This document shows, piece after piece, positions 17,759 to 26,844 of a DNA stretch of 64,000 bases (position 1 is the stretch's first letter; every line of letters begins with the position of its first letter). This DNA is from Treponema primitia ZAS-1 (GTDB taxonomy: Bacteria; Spirochaetota; Spirochaetia; Treponematales; Breznakiellaceae). Made by a program: the position numbers and the translations under genes. Below the pieces are notes generated by a model. The model was not told where the DNA came from, ran no database searches, and saw only the letters and a list, made by a program, of their open reading frames with translations. The stretch spans positions 1 through 64,000 of the forward strand of contig NZ_AEEA01000181.1 of NCBI RefSeq assembly GCF_000297095.1, read 5' to 3'.

Positions 17759-18817
17759 ATGGCAGATTTTGATGTTTCCAAACCTTGGGTAATTCTGATC
17801 CCCGCCAAAACTGGCCCTGCAAAGCGGGGGGCGGAAGAATTGTCCCGGATAATAGACCTGCTCCGCCGTCAGGCAGGGCTTAGCCTGCCCTCCCCCGGGA
17901 TTATCGACGATTCCCAGCCCGGACCGGCTACCGATGTTCCCGAAATTTTACTAAACTGTTCCGCTGCCGATTCGTCCGATCCGGTAAGCAAAAACGGCTT
18001 TGCCTGGCGGACCGGTACAAACCGTATCGAAATCTACGGCAATTCCCCCCGGGGCCTCTGTAATGGGCTCTTCAATTTCCTTGCCGCCCTAGGATTCCGC
18101 TGGCCCGAACCCGGCAAGGAAGAAATTCCACGGGCAACACCCGGGATACTAAGCTATCCTCTGGCGGAAGCTTCGGCCCTCCGGACCGATACGGAGGACC
18201 CCGCTTTGCGGAAACGACTCCTCTTAACCCGGCGAAAGAACCGGGAAGCGGTCCTTATCTGGGCCGCCCGGAATTGTTTTGACGCACTGGTTGTTCCCGT
18301 GCGGAAATTGCCCTTACCCAGGGACCGATCCCTGTTCGATCTGGCAGCCCAATACGCCCTGGATATCGAGCTTAGCCGGGAACTTTCATCATTGATAAGC
18401 AGGAAACTTTTTTTCTTCCGGCGGGAACTCTTCCGTATGGAGGAAGGACGGCGAAAAAAAGAAGGGCTTTTCTGCGTTACCAATCCTAATACTATTACTT
18501 TGATACAGAAAAACGCCGCCCGCCTGTTTTCCAAGACGGAGGTTACCATCTTCCACCTCTGGCCCAGCCTGACAAAGAAAACCCACTGGTGTTCCTGTCC
18601 CAGCTGCCGGGCCTTCTCCCCGGAGGAGCAGAACCGCATTGCCATCAATGCTGCGGCAGATTCACTCATAAAAATTAATCCCCTGGCACGGCTCTCCTTC
18701 TACGAACCCCGGAGCGAAACTACGGAACAAAACAATACGTTGGAACAGAGGGGGTATATCGCCCCCAGACCAAATACCTTCCGGCTGAACAATTTACCTG
18801 AGGCATACCACCAATGA
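17759..18817 (+). CDS. DUF4838/GH20b-like protein, glycoside-hydrolase-associated domain
   Basis: A 352-residue protein. The N-terminus (VILIPAKTGPAKRGAEELSRII...NRIEIYGNSPRGLCNGLFNFLAALGFRWPEPG) resembles the small alpha/beta domain preceding GH20/GH67/DUF4838 catalytic barrels. The C-terminal half has the DUF4838-like Cys block WCSCPSCRAFSPEEQ. It lacks a signal peptide and is shorter than most DUF4838 proteins (usually more than 500 residues), so catalysis is doubtful. A TATACT box directly abuts the ATG and no ribosome site is present, so it may be leaderless. Its stop overlaps the next start (ATGA), tying it to a response regulator; it could act as a cytosolic sugar sensor, which is inference. 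Confidence 0.55.
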   Translation: MADFDVSKPWVILIPAKTGPAKRGAEELSRIIDLLRRQAGLSLPSPGIIDDSQPGPATDVPEILLNCSAADSSDPVSKNGFAWRTGTNRIEIYGNSPRGLCNGLFNFLAALGFRWPEPGKEEIPRATPGILSYPLAEASALRTDTEDPALRKRLLLTRRKNREAVLIWAARNCFDALVVPVRKLPLPRDRSLFDLAAQYALDIELSRELSSLISRKLFFFRRELFRMEEGRRKKEGLFCVTNPNTITLIQKNAARLFSKTEVTIFHLWPSLTKKTHWCSCPSCRAFSPEEQNRIAINAAADSLIKINPLARLSFYEPRSETTEQNNTLEQRGYIAPRPNTFRLNNLPEAYHQ

Positions 18818-19431
18818 ATACTATTGTATTGATCGAAGATCACGAAATGATGCGGAGGGGGATCTCGGAGTGGATCACCGATACCGGCCAGTGGAAGGTA
18901 GTTGGGGAAGCTGCCTCCCTGGATGAAGCTCATGTCCTCTTTGACAGCTACCCTGAGCCGCCTGATCTGGTGCTTCTGGACATCAGCCTCCGGAAAGATT
19001 TTGGCCTGGATCTCATCCCCTGGCTAAAAGAAAAATACCCCTGCGCCGCAGGAGAAAACAGTAAACCTGCTATCCTTGTCTATTCGGTTTATCAGGGTTA
19101 CACCCTTATACAGGAAGCAATGAGAAGGGGCGCCCTGGGTTATGTGTGCAAGACCAATAGTGACGCCGAATTCGCCACAGCTATAGAATCGGTACTACTG
19201 GGGAAACGCTACATTGATCAGAATCTGACACAAAAAATCTTTGCCGTTCCGGACATTCTGATTGGCCTTACCAAACGGGAGCGGGAAATATTTTCTCTTG
19301 TCCAAAACGGTATGGACAACCGCGGCATAGCAAAAACACTCGCCATCCATCGGGGTACCGTGGAAAACTACATCAGCCGGCTCTACGATAAAACCGGCGC
19401 TAAAAACCGTGAGGATCTGAAAAAACTGTAG
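18814..19431 (+). CDS. LuxR/NarL-type response regulator
   Basis: A 205-residue two-component regulator. The receiver domain has acidic pocket Glu8/Asp9, phospho-acceptor Asp56 (LVLLDIS) and Lys in GYVCKTN. The C-terminal LuxR HTH (LTKREREIFSLVQNGMDNRGIAKTLAIHRGTVENYISRLYDKTGAKNREDL) binds DNA. No histidine kinase is adjacent; the nearest HisKA_3 kinase is at 41.1 kb. Translational coupling to the DUF4838-like gene suggests control of carbohydrate genes. It converges on the metallo-hydrolase gene with a 10-bp gap. Confidence 0.9.
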   Translation: MNTIVLIEDHEMMRRGISEWITDTGQWKVVGEAASLDEAHVLFDSYPEPPDLVLLDISLRKDFGLDLIPWLKEKYPCAAGENSKPAILVYSVYQGYTLIQEAMRRGALGYVCKTNSDAEFATAIESVLLGKRYIDQNLTQKIFAVPDILIGLTKREREIFSLVQNGMDNRGIAKTLAIHRGTVENYISRLYDKTGAKNREDLKKL

Positions 19432-19441
19432 GGGTGTTCTT

Positions 19442-20359
19442 CTAGGCTTCTACGATGAGCCCTTCCCGGGCCATGAGGATCTCCATGCCGGTTTTTTTCG
19501 TGACCATTCCCCGGAATTCCGTTTCAAAGGCCGCAAGCTGCGTATCCGTGCGGTGAGGATCGTGGTGAAAGAGAACCAGCTTCTTAACCCCCGCCTTTTG
19601 GGCAGCCGCAATGGCGTATTCGTAGGTGGAGTGGCCCCAGCCTATCTTGTCCGCCTCGTATTCGCTGGAAGTATACTGGCTGTCATGGATGAGCACATCG
19701 GCGTTCCGGAAAAAGTTGAGTACCTTTTCGTTTTCTTCCCGGGCCGCCTGTTCACCCTCCCTGGCGGCATCCTCGTCATAGTGGGGATCCTGAGGATTGG
19801 TAGGGAAAAGGTTTCGGAAAGGCTCTGTGTCATAGGCAGTAACGATGGATTTACCCTGGTATTCAAAACGATAGCCCAGACAGAGTACGGGATGGTTCAG
19901 GTACTTGGTCCTTACCCGCAGGCCGTCACCCAGATCCAGGGTAGTTTCTTTAATCTGATCGTATTCAAGGTGAGCAGCCAGATCGCTTAACCGTACCGGC
20001 CAGTACCGGTAGGAAAGCTGCGTTCCAATGATAGATTCCATGGTATCATCTTCGTAAGAGACAGGCCCGCGGATACGCAGTTTTGTTGTTGGCATAAAGA
20101 GGGGGGCAAACAAGGGAAAGCCCATAATATGATCCCAATGGGTGTGGGTAACAAAAATATCCGTATCAATGGGACCTTTTTTACAATCGTTGTCCAGGAG
20201 CCACTCGCCCAGGACCCGTATCCCCGTCCCCAGATCTACGATAGACAGCTTTTCGTCCGCCCGGATTTCCAGACAGGCGGTATTACCCCCAAACTCAACC
20301 GTGGAAGCTCCCGGACAGGGGATGGAACCCCGGCTGCCCCAAACGCGAACACTTAACAT
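19442..20359 (-). CDS. Metallo-beta-lactamase-fold hydrolase
   Basis: A 305-residue cytosolic protein of the MBL superfamily. The metal motif is THTHWDH (near residue 72), with further ligands likely in LNHPVLCLGYR, AYDTEP, and the late HH of LVLFHHDPHRTD. The start MLSVRVWGSRGSIPCPG is typical of RNase Z/cyclic-nucleotide phosphodiesterase-like members. Last gene of a minus-strand operon with HDOD and TPR proteins, a setting that suggests signalling; the substrate is unknown. Confidence 0.85.
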   Translation of the reverse strand: MLSVRVWGSRGSIPCPGASTVEFGGNTACLEIRADEKLSIVDLGTGIRVLGEWLLDNDCKKGPIDTDIFVTHTHWDHIMGFPLFAPLFMPTTKLRIRGPVSYEDDTMESIIGTQLSYRYWPVRLSDLAAHLEYDQIKETTLDLGDGLRVRTKYLNHPVLCLGYRFEYQGKSIVTAYDTEPFRNLFPTNPQDPHYDEDAAREGEQAAREENEKVLNFFRNADVLIHDSQYTSSEYEADKIGWGHSTYEYAIAAAQKAGVKKLVLFHHDPHRTDTQLAAFETEFRGMVTKKTGMEILMAREGLIVEA

Positions 20360-20369
20360 AGCGGTACCC

Positions 20370-21227
20370 TCATAGCTTAAGAAAAATCTGGGCTTTTTCT
20401 ATTTCGTTATCAACGATGGGTTTAATATTTTCAAGCGCTTCCCAGTTTAGCCCAAGAGTTTCCAAAACCACCGCGTCAATCTTTTCAGGATGGCAGTCTC
20501 CGGAAAAACCTATCTTCATAAGTGATGCAAAATGATTAGCCGCAGCAACACTGTAGAGCAGATCCTTATGATCCCCCGCATATTCGGCACAATTATGATG
20601 GTGGATCACCGCATCCCCCAGGGCGCCCTCAATGCGCCATGCCTCTACCACCCTTTTCCCCACCTCGTTATGGTTGGTCCCCATGTTTTCAGTTTCCGCC
20701 TGGAACAGGGAGAGTCCCTTCAAATCCGCATCCTTGATGGCGAGCAGGTAGTCCCTGGGCAGTACCCCGTTCAGGGGTATCTTTCCTATGTCGTGGAGCA
20801 GGCCCGCGGTAAAATACTCCTCCAGCAGACTGGGATCAACGCCCCTTTTTCCGGCAATGAGCTTCGCCGCCACCCCCACGCAGAGTGAATGCCGCCAGTA
20901 CCCCTCACAATCAAGCCCCTGAGATTCCTTTGGGTTGAATTGCCCAATGACAGCCGAGGAAAGGGCGAGGTTTTTTACGGTGTTGATCCCCAGCATGATG
21001 ATAGCCCGGACCAGACTCGTAACATGCTGTTCCAGGCCGTAGTACGCTGAATTGATAAGCTTGAGCACCCGGCCCATCAAAACGGGGTCCAGGGAAATTA
21101 CATGATTAAGATCCGCCGGACTCATATGGGGATTATTACAGATCTCCAACACCTTGGACAGGGTGGTGGAGAGGCTGGGCATATTCTTTATATAGTCATC
21201 GATTTTCTGGTTTAAGGCTTCATCCAT
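20370..21227 (-). CDS. HDOD-domain protein
   Basis: About 285 residues from ATG 21227 (a longer frame opens at TTG 21248 inside the upstream gene). It carries an HDOD domain (IKNMPSLSTTLSKVLEICNNPHMSPADLNHVISLDPVLMGRVLKLINSAYYG), an HD-related fold found in bacterial signalling proteins. An HD pair is visible in GLLHDIGKIPLNG and a late HHH-like stretch in AVIHHHNCAEYAG, so residual metal binding is possible. The start overlaps the stop of the TPR gene by 8 bp. Confidence 0.85.
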   Translation of the reverse strand: MDEALNQKIDDYIKNMPSLSTTLSKVLEICNNPHMSPADLNHVISLDPVLMGRVLKLINSAYYGLEQHVTSLVRAIIMLGINTVKNLALSSAVIGQFNPKESQGLDCEGYWRHSLCVGVAAKLIAGKRGVDPSLLEEYFTAGLLHDIGKIPLNGVLPRDYLLAIKDADLKGLSLFQAETENMGTNHNEVGKRVVEAWRIEGALGDAVIHHHNCAEYAGDHKDLLYSVAAANHFASLMKIGFSGDCHPEKIDAVVLETLGLNWEALENIKPIVDNEIEKAQIFLKL

Positions 21228-22599
21228 TTGGATTTTCCAAAGTATCAATGATGAACTTCATTTCCATATGGGCATCGCTATGTAAAAAATCATCCTGCTC
21301 CGAATCCGGCAGGGCTTCGGTCAGGGTCATCAGGTATCGCATCAAACCGAGTAAATCACCCGCTGCTGCGGTCTCCGGTTCAGAAGCAGAAACCGGAGCC
21401 GACACTTCTGCTGCGGGATCCGGTTCGGGAGCGAGTGCCGACACTTCTGCTACGGGATCCGGTTCGGGATCCGGTGCTGGCGCTTCCGCTACGGGAACCG
21501 GTTCGGGAGCAGGGGCCGACACCTCTGCTGCGGGAACAGGTTCGGATACCGGCGTTTCCGCTGCGGGAACGGGAGCTCCCCCCTCAGCTGCAGCTTTAGC
21601 CGCCGCCTTAGCCTCCCGGGCTTTCGCCAGGGCTATGGCGCCGGGATGGGTGGACTTCGCTTTCGCCACAGGAGGCGCCTCGGCGGCGGCAGGGGGCGGG
21701 ACCAGGTCCAGCCAGTACCGGGACTCGGGGGGCTCGATTATAAAGCGGTCGTAATTATCGGTACCCGCCTCGGCGGGATTCATGGTTGTTATTTTTTCAA
21801 AAATATTTTTCGCCTCTTCGTCGTTCCCCTGTATGCCCTGGATCGCCCCTTCAATACGCAGGGCATGGATATTGTCAGGGTCCTTCTCCAGAATCGCCCG
21901 GGCCTGATCCAGAGCTTCATCGTGGCGTTCCAGTTTTTGGTAGAGCGCCGCCAGACGGGTTCTGACCTCCCAATTCGTTGGGACAAGATCCGCCAAACGT
22001 TCCAGTTCTTCCAGGGACTCGGCAAAGTTGCCCAAATCTTCCAGGGCGCGGGACAGGTTCAACGCAGCATTGACATATTTGCTGTCTATCTCAAGCGCAG
22101 CGCGGTACTTTTTGATGGCGTCCTTATGGCGGCCCTGATCCGCCAGGACCACACCTTTGTTGTTCAACGCTTCGGTATTGGAGGGATCAAATTTCAAAAC
22201 CCTGGAGAAAGTCCGGTTAGCGGCGGCATAGTCTTCCTGCTTAAACAGAACCAGCCCCAGGGCATTCATGGCTTCAAGCCAACCGGGGTGGAGGCGAAAC
22301 GCCGCTCGGTACCGCGGCACCGCCTTATCCGGCTGTTCCATGGTCTCCAAAGCAATGGCAAGATTAAAGTGCAGGACCGGGTTTTCCTTGTCCAGGTTTT
22401 TCCCCTTACGGAAAGCGGCGAGGGCCTTCTTCCCGTTCCCAAGCCTGCTCTGGGCTATCCCCAAAAGGTTATGGGCCGCCGTGTATTCAGCGTCAATCTC
22501 AAGGGCGGCCCGCAGATTATCCACCGCGTCCGTGAACTTTCCGTCCCGGAGAAACATTCGGGCCCGCTTTGTTAAATCCTGTACATCCTGCGCGCTCAT
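21220..22599 (-). CDS. TPR-repeat protein with Ala/Pro/Glu tandem-repeat linker
   Basis: A 459-residue protein with no signal peptide. Residues 1-275 form about eight tetratricopeptide repeats (AALEIDAEYTAAHNLLGIAQSRLGN, YRAAFRLHPGWLEAMNALGLV and so on), a protein-interaction scaffold. Residues ~330-420 are a low-complexity linker of APxPxPEPVPVAEVSAP-type repeats, encoded by an imperfect tandem DNA repeat at about 21395-21575. The last 40 residues are helical. The ATG overlaps the upstream stop by 4 bp. Confidence 0.88.
   Translation of the reverse strand: MSAQDVQDLTKRARMFLRDGKFTDAVDNLRAALEIDAEYTAAHNLLGIAQSRLGNGKKALAAFRKGKNLDKENPVLHFNLAIALETMEQPDKAVPRYRAAFRLHPGWLEAMNALGLVLFKQEDYAAANRTFSRVLKFDPSNTEALNNKGVVLADQGRHKDAIKKYRAALEIDSKYVNAALNLSRALEDLGNFAESLEELERLADLVPTNWEVRTRLAALYQKLERHDEALDQARAILEKDPDNIHALRIEGAIQGIQGNDEEAKNIFEKITTMNPAEAGTDNYDRFIIEPPESRYWLDLVPPPAAAEAPPVAKAKSTHPGAIALAKAREAKAAAKAAAEGGAPVPAAETPVSEPVPAAEVSAPAPEPVPVAEAPAPDPEPDPVAEVSALAPEPDPAAEVSAPVSASEPETAAAGDLLGLMRYLMTLTEALPDSEQDDFLHSDAHMEMKFIIDTLENPNG
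21395..21575. repeat. Imperfect tandem repeat inside the TPR gene
   Basis: Units of about 36-48 bp sharing CTTCTGCTGCGGGATCCGG or CTACGGGAACCGGTTCGGGA recur four to five times in frame and encode the Pro/Glu linker. Copy number could vary by slippage. Confidence 0.6.
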
Positions 22600-24212
22600 T
22601 CAACCATCCTTAAGGGGCGGGCCGATACTTCCCGGGAGAACACCCCTGCGTTTGCAGGGTTCGACCGATCATAGACTGCCACGGCGAAATAGTACAGTAC
22701 GCCGTTTTTTAGGCCGTCAATACGGACGGAAGTTCTCTTCCCAACATTTATTGGCGATACTCCAAGTATAGCACTTTCTCCAAAATATTCCCCGGACGCG
22801 GTGCCGAAATACACCAGATATCCGCTTACATCCGAGTCAGGACTGGCCCTCCAGGAAATGTCCACCGCGCCGTCCCTTGCCAAGGCGGTCACCATGGAAG
22901 GAGGCAGGGGCGGATCGTCCCGCTGGTACACCACCCGGATCTCGTCCAGGTAGGGCGCAGCCTCCCCATCACCGCTTGGGTAGAAGGCCGCCGCCAACTG
23001 GACATACCGGCCCCGGATATCCCCGGTAAAATCCGTTCCCGGTTCAAAGGGCTGCCATCCCGAATCAGCCCACTGGTAGGGGGTATCCGCCGCCCGGATA
23101 AAAAACTGTACCATAGAATTATTAGCAAAGCGGAACCTTCCGGAACCGACATATTCATTCTGCATGATGCCCCCGGCCTTGGGATTCCGGCCGCCGGGAG
23201 AGAAATTGCCCCCCAGGGCTTCCACCTTCAAAACCTGGCTGTTCCGTTCACCCAAATCCAGGGGTCTCGTTTCTATACGTCCGCCCTGAAGGGGATATTT
23301 GGATAGCAGGGGGGTTTCGTTATACCGGCTGTAGACCCGGAATTCGTCCATAAGTCCGGCAAAACGTCCGCCCAGGACCATGGTTCCCCCATCGCCCGCC
23401 ATGGGAGCGTAGACTTCGCCCCCTTCCCGGCCGGTGGTGGTTGCATAGACCACCCCTTCAAGGCGTCCGTCCACCAGGTATTCCAGGAGGCCCGTATCAG
23501 AATCAAAGCGGATAAGGTGGTGGCTCCAGGTCCGGGGAAGCACCGGGGAACCGCTCAGGTTAAGGGTCATCTGTTTGCCGTCATCGGGGGAACTGAAAAA
23601 ATCCAGAAAAGACCAGTTAAGCCGGTTCCTCGCCGCAATACACTGTATACGCTGAAAGGTCTTTCCCCCCTGCCTGGTCTGCCGGGTTGCGCTCCAGGAG
23701 AGCAGCTGTTCGCCGTTTTCCATATTGAGGGGATAAAGCCAGAACTCTATGCTGAAATCCTTAAAATGCTGGCCCGAATAGAGCAGCGCCTCCGGTGAAC
23801 GGGGGCTGATAACCAGGGGGCCTTCCATTTCCTCTAGGGCTTGCCGGGGAGAATCGCCGGAGAAAAGGGCCGCCCCGGTTCCTGCCCGGGACCAGCGGTA
23901 ATTTACCCCGCTCAGGGCCGGGGAAGCGCTCACCCGGTAATGGCCGGTCTTATCGGTAAACAGCTCCGGCCTCCCCTCATCAAATGACAGGGCCATATCC
24001 AGGTAGGGATCGTCCCCGGGCCGGGCTGAGGAGAGGGTCAGTACGGGGTTTGTCCGAATGGCGGAAACCTCGGCGATCCCCGTCCGTTTATCCACCGCAT
24101 TCCAGGACGACGACGCCCCCAACACCAGGGTACTTTCCCCGATAGCGTACACGGCCCCCGCAATATGCAAAAAAATAATGACTATACCGATTGTAACTGT
24201 TGCTTTTCTCAT
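22596..24212 (-). CDS. Secreted LamG/ConA-like and fibronectin type III protein
   Basis: A 538-residue exported protein. The signal peptide is 1-23 (IGIVIIFLHIAGAVYA). Residues ~115-300 look like a concanavalin A/LamG jelly-roll (FSIEFWLYPLNMENGEQLLSW...SHHLIRFDSDTGLLEYLVDG...GLMDEFRVYSR). The C-terminal ~90 residues are an FN3 domain (PPSMVTALARDGAVDISWRASPDSDVSGYLVYFGT...GVLYYFAVAVYD). Likely periplasmic or surface carbohydrate/protein binder. AAAAGGGG precedes ATG 24212. First gene of the LamG-TPR-HDOD-MBL operon and divergent from uvrC. Confidence 0.8.
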   Translation of the reverse strand: MRKATVTIGIVIIFLHIAGAVYAIGESTLVLGASSSWNAVDKRTGIAEVSAIRTNPVLTLSSARPGDDPYLDMALSFDEGRPELFTDKTGHYRVSASPALSGVNYRWSRAGTGAALFSGDSPRQALEEMEGPLVISPRSPEALLYSGQHFKDFSIEFWLYPLNMENGEQLLSWSATRQTRQGGKTFQRIQCIAARNRLNWSFLDFFSSPDDGKQMTLNLSGSPVLPRTWSHHLIRFDSDTGLLEYLVDGRLEGVVYATTTGREGGEVYAPMAGDGGTMVLGGRFAGLMDEFRVYSRYNETPLLSKYPLQGGRIETRPLDLGERNSQVLKVEALGGNFSPGGRNPKAGGIMQNEYVGSGRFRFANNSMVQFFIRAADTPYQWADSGWQPFEPGTDFTGDIRGRYVQLAAAFYPSGDGEAAPYLDEIRVVYQRDDPPLPPSMVTALARDGAVDISWRASPDSDVSGYLVYFGTASGEYFGESAILGVSPINVGKRTSVRIDGLKNGVLYYFAVAVYDRSNPANAGVFSREVSARPLRMVE

Positions 24213-24241
24213 AAATTCCCCTTTTAATATCGGTATATACC

Positions 24242-26272
24242 ATGGATCATGAAAGGTTTTCCGAAAATTTTACCGCCCTAAAGGCCTTTGCCCACGATGC
24301 CCCCCAGGAACCGGGGGTCTATATCATGCGGGATGAGGATAGCCATATCATTTACGTGGGAAAAGCCAAGGTACTGCGGAACCGCCTGGGGTCCTATTTC
24401 TCCGGTCTCAAGGATGTAAAGACCCAAACCCTGATCCTCCATGCCCGGAGCATAGAAACCATAATCGTGGCCAACGAATACGAAGCGCTGCTCCTGGAAA
24501 ATACCCTGATCAAGCAGCACACCCCAAAGTACAATATCAACCTGAAGGACGGCAAAACCTACCCGGTGATCCGTATCACCGCCGGACCCTTCCCCCGTAT
24601 CTTCAAAACCCGCCACATCATCCAGGACGGCTCCCGGTACTTCGGCCCCTTCCCCAATGTCCAGGCGGTGGACACCCTCCTTGAGCTGATCGACAAAATC
24701 TTCCCCCTGCGGAAATGCCGCACCCTGCGGAAACGGGACGCGCCCTGTATGTACTTCCACATCGGCCGCTGCGCCGGTCCCTGCTGCGGCAAAATCACCG
24801 AAGGAGAATACCACCTTCACATAGACCGTATACAAAAGATCCTCTCCACCGGAAATTCCCTTGAAAACACCGGAGAAACCGATTCCCTGATTGTGGAACT
24901 CACCGAGCGTATGCACGAAGCCGCATCCCAACTGCTCTTTGAACGGGCCGCCCAGATCCGTAACGCCATTACCGCTATCAGGACACTACGGGAAAGCCCC
25001 TCCATGGTGGACTTTGATAACGAAAGCCGGGACTACATCGCCTGGGCCAGCGAAAGTATCTTTACCACCTGGTCGGTCTTCTCCATGCGGGGAGGCAAAA
25101 TGACCGGCCGGGAACTCTACCGCACCCGTTCCGCCGCGGAAGAAACGGAATCCCTGGAGACCTTCGTCGCTGCCTACTACACCCCGGACCGCCCTCCCCC
25201 GCCCCGCATATTCATTGGCCTTGAGACGGAAACCCCAAGCCCGGACTTCCCCTTTCTAAAACGGTGGTTTAAGGAACAGTTCGGGTACGAACCGGAATTG
25301 CTGGTCCCCCTTGAAAAACGGCTCCAGGCGGTTCTTGCCATGGCCCGGCAAAATGCCCTGGAGGATCTCCGGCAGCGGCTCAAGGAACGGGGCGCAGGCC
25401 CTGCCCTGGACGAACTAGCCCAGGCATTGGACCTCGGCGGCAGACCTGAGCGTATTGAAGGTTTCGACATAGCCCAACTGGACGGTAAACACCCCGTGGC
25501 GTCACTCATCTCGTTTAAGAACGGCATCCCGGACAAGAAAAACTACCGCTACTTCAAGCTCCGTACCGTGGTTGGGGTGGTGGACGATTTTGCCTCCATG
25601 CGGGAAGCGGTACAGCGCCGCTATTCCCGGCTCATCCGGGAAGGCGCGGAGCTCCCGGACCTGATCCTCATCGACGGCGGCATAGGCCAGGTAAACGCCG
25701 CCAAGGGCGTTCTGGACGAGCTGGGTATGCACACCGATATTGTGGGCCTGGCCAAACGGGACGAGGAACTCTGGCTCCCCAACGCCCGCAACCCCATCCG
25801 TCTCTCCAAACGCTCCGAAGCGCTCAAGGTACTCCAACACGTCCGTGACGAAACCCACCGCTTCGCCACCACCCTGAACCAGAAACTTCGTTCCAAGGAC
25901 CTGCTCTTCCCTGCCCTGGAATCGGTTGAAGGCATAGGCCCCAAGCGGGCCGCAGCGATCATGAAGGCCTACGTCACCCTGCCCGCCATCGCCGCCGCCG
26001 CCCCGCAAGACCTGTCGGACCGCTGCAACATCAGCGAAACCGCCGCCCGGGCAGTCCGCGCCGCCGCCCAACTCGCCCTGGAGGACCAGGCCGCCGCAAA
26101 GACCCGCCTCGCCGGCCAGGGGAACCGCGCCAGGAGCCGCTTCGGAACCCCGGCCAAAACCCCGGCCCGGGGAACCGCCGGGAACACCGGCTCCGGCGAG
26201 ATATATCCGACCAGCGAGGCGATAGCGTTTCTGGCGGCGGAGGCTGCGGAGGAGGAGTTTGGGACGGAGTAA
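24242..26272 (+). CDS. uvrC: Excinuclease ABC subunit C
   Basis: A 676-residue incision nuclease of nucleotide excision repair, working with UvrA/UvrB. The GIY-YIG 3'-incision domain is at residues 15-95 (EPGVYIMRDEDSHIIYVGKAK). The Cys cluster is KCRTLRKRDAPCMYFHIGRCAGPC, then UVR region, RNase H-like 5'-incision domain (EGFDIAQLDGKHPVAS...LILIDGGIGQVNAA) and tandem helix-hairpin-helix (VEGIGPKRAAAIM). About 60 extra C-terminal residues are Ala/Gly-rich and not part of the usual protein. TATATA lies three bases before the ATG and no ribosome site is visible. Confidence 0.96.
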   Translation: MDHERFSENFTALKAFAHDAPQEPGVYIMRDEDSHIIYVGKAKVLRNRLGSYFSGLKDVKTQTLILHARSIETIIVANEYEALLLENTLIKQHTPKYNINLKDGKTYPVIRITAGPFPRIFKTRHIIQDGSRYFGPFPNVQAVDTLLELIDKIFPLRKCRTLRKRDAPCMYFHIGRCAGPCCGKITEGEYHLHIDRIQKILSTGNSLENTGETDSLIVELTERMHEAASQLLFERAAQIRNAITAIRTLRESPSMVDFDNESRDYIAWASESIFTTWSVFSMRGGKMTGRELYRTRSAAEETESLETFVAAYYTPDRPPPPRIFIGLETETPSPDFPFLKRWFKEQFGYEPELLVPLEKRLQAVLAMARQNALEDLRQRLKERGAGPALDELAQALDLGGRPERIEGFDIAQLDGKHPVASLISFKNGIPDKKNYRYFKLRTVVGVVDDFASMREAVQRRYSRLIREGAELPDLILIDGGIGQVNAAKGVLDELGMHTDIVGLAKRDEELWLPNARNPIRLSKRSEALKVLQHVRDETHRFATTLNQKLRSKDLLFPALESVEGIGPKRAAAIMKAYVTLPAIAAAAPQDLSDRCNISETAARAVRAAAQLALEDQAAAKTRLAGQGNRARSRFGTPAKTPARGTAGNTGSGEIYPTSEAIAFLAAEAAEEEFGTE

Positions 26273-26291
26273 ATCTGATGTGGAGTGATGC

Positions 26292-26435
26292 CTATGCAAT
26301 TGCCTGACGGTTCAGGGGTACGATGTGGTCAAGGGCATCCTGGATTTTACGTTTGGCCTTGATTCGTTCAAAATCAAGCTGTATACCGGTAAAATAACCT
26401 TCGGACAGGCCAAAAAATTTGCATAGCCGCAATTT
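26292..26435 (-). pseudogene. Remnant of a HigA-type antitoxin
   Basis: Minus-strand translation gives 47 residues (LRLCKFFGLSEGYFTGIQ ... IVPLNRQAIA, stop at 26292) matching the C-terminal part of HigA/VapI XRE-type antitoxins (typically ALRLSRFFGTSxEFWLNLQ). The N-terminal helix-turn-helix half is missing; the reading frame abuts the HigB remnant directly, implying an internal deletion that removed about 50 codons. Not translatable as an intact protein. Confidence 0.7.
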
Positions 26436-26568
26436 AATGATAATCAACTATTTCAACATCATAGGCATCATTTGATTCCAGTTTGAAGCAAACACGATAT
26501 TTATCATTTATCCTTATGGAATACTGGCCTTCACGGTCACCATGCAGCTTTTCCAGATGATTTGCGGG
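26434..26568 (-). pseudogene. Remnant of a HigB (RelE/ParE-type) toxin
   Basis: Minus-strand codons read HLEKLHGDREGQYSIRIND, then KYRVCFKLE, ending EIVDYH and a stop at 26434. This is the C-terminal half of a HigB mRNA-interferase toxin. An in-frame TAA at 26569 and loss of the N-terminal half make it a pseudogene. It precedes the HigA remnant in the usual higB-higA order. The divergence from uvrC-like base composition is consistent with past horizontal gain. Confidence 0.72.
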
Positions 26569-26635
26569 TTACGCCATTAATCCCATCCAGCAGCTCAGTT
26601 TTACTGCACTTTTCCCTGCTCCACCCCACCCCGGC

Positions 26636-26790
26636 AACTATGCTCAAGCACAGTTAATGCGCACAGGCGCCGGGATATTCTGGAATTCCCTGCCGGAGGA
26701 GACCCGAAGGGGCTCCATAGGCAGACTCTACAGGCATCCCGCAGTGGGGCTCCCCCGCCCCCACCGGCGTTTTTCCGATGTGATCCTGGC
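26636..26790 (-). repeat. Long palindromic repeat element, degenerate copy (subtype B)
   Basis: It shares the central block GGAATTCCCTGC...GGAGACCCG...GGGGCTCC...GCAGACTCTACAGG with the copy at 40.9 kb, and the right arm GGCATCCCGCAG...CGCCCCCACCGGCG. About 25 bp of the left arm between GGCGCCGG and GATATTC are missing relative to that copy, so the outer stem can no longer form. Orientation is opposite to copies 1-3. Confidence 0.75.
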
Positions 26791-26796
26791 TTAAAT

Positions 26797-26823
26797 ATAA
26801 AAAAACCGCCCCTAAGGACGGTT
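26797..26823 (-). terminator. Rho-independent terminator of the flaA operon
   Basis: On the minus strand AACCGTCC-TTAG-GGGCGGTT forms an 8-bp stem (one G:T pair) followed by seven T residues. It lies 22 bp past the stop of the second flaA gene. A textbook intrinsic terminator. Confidence 0.85.
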
Positions 26824-26844
26824 CTGTAAGCAAAATTGTATCCC

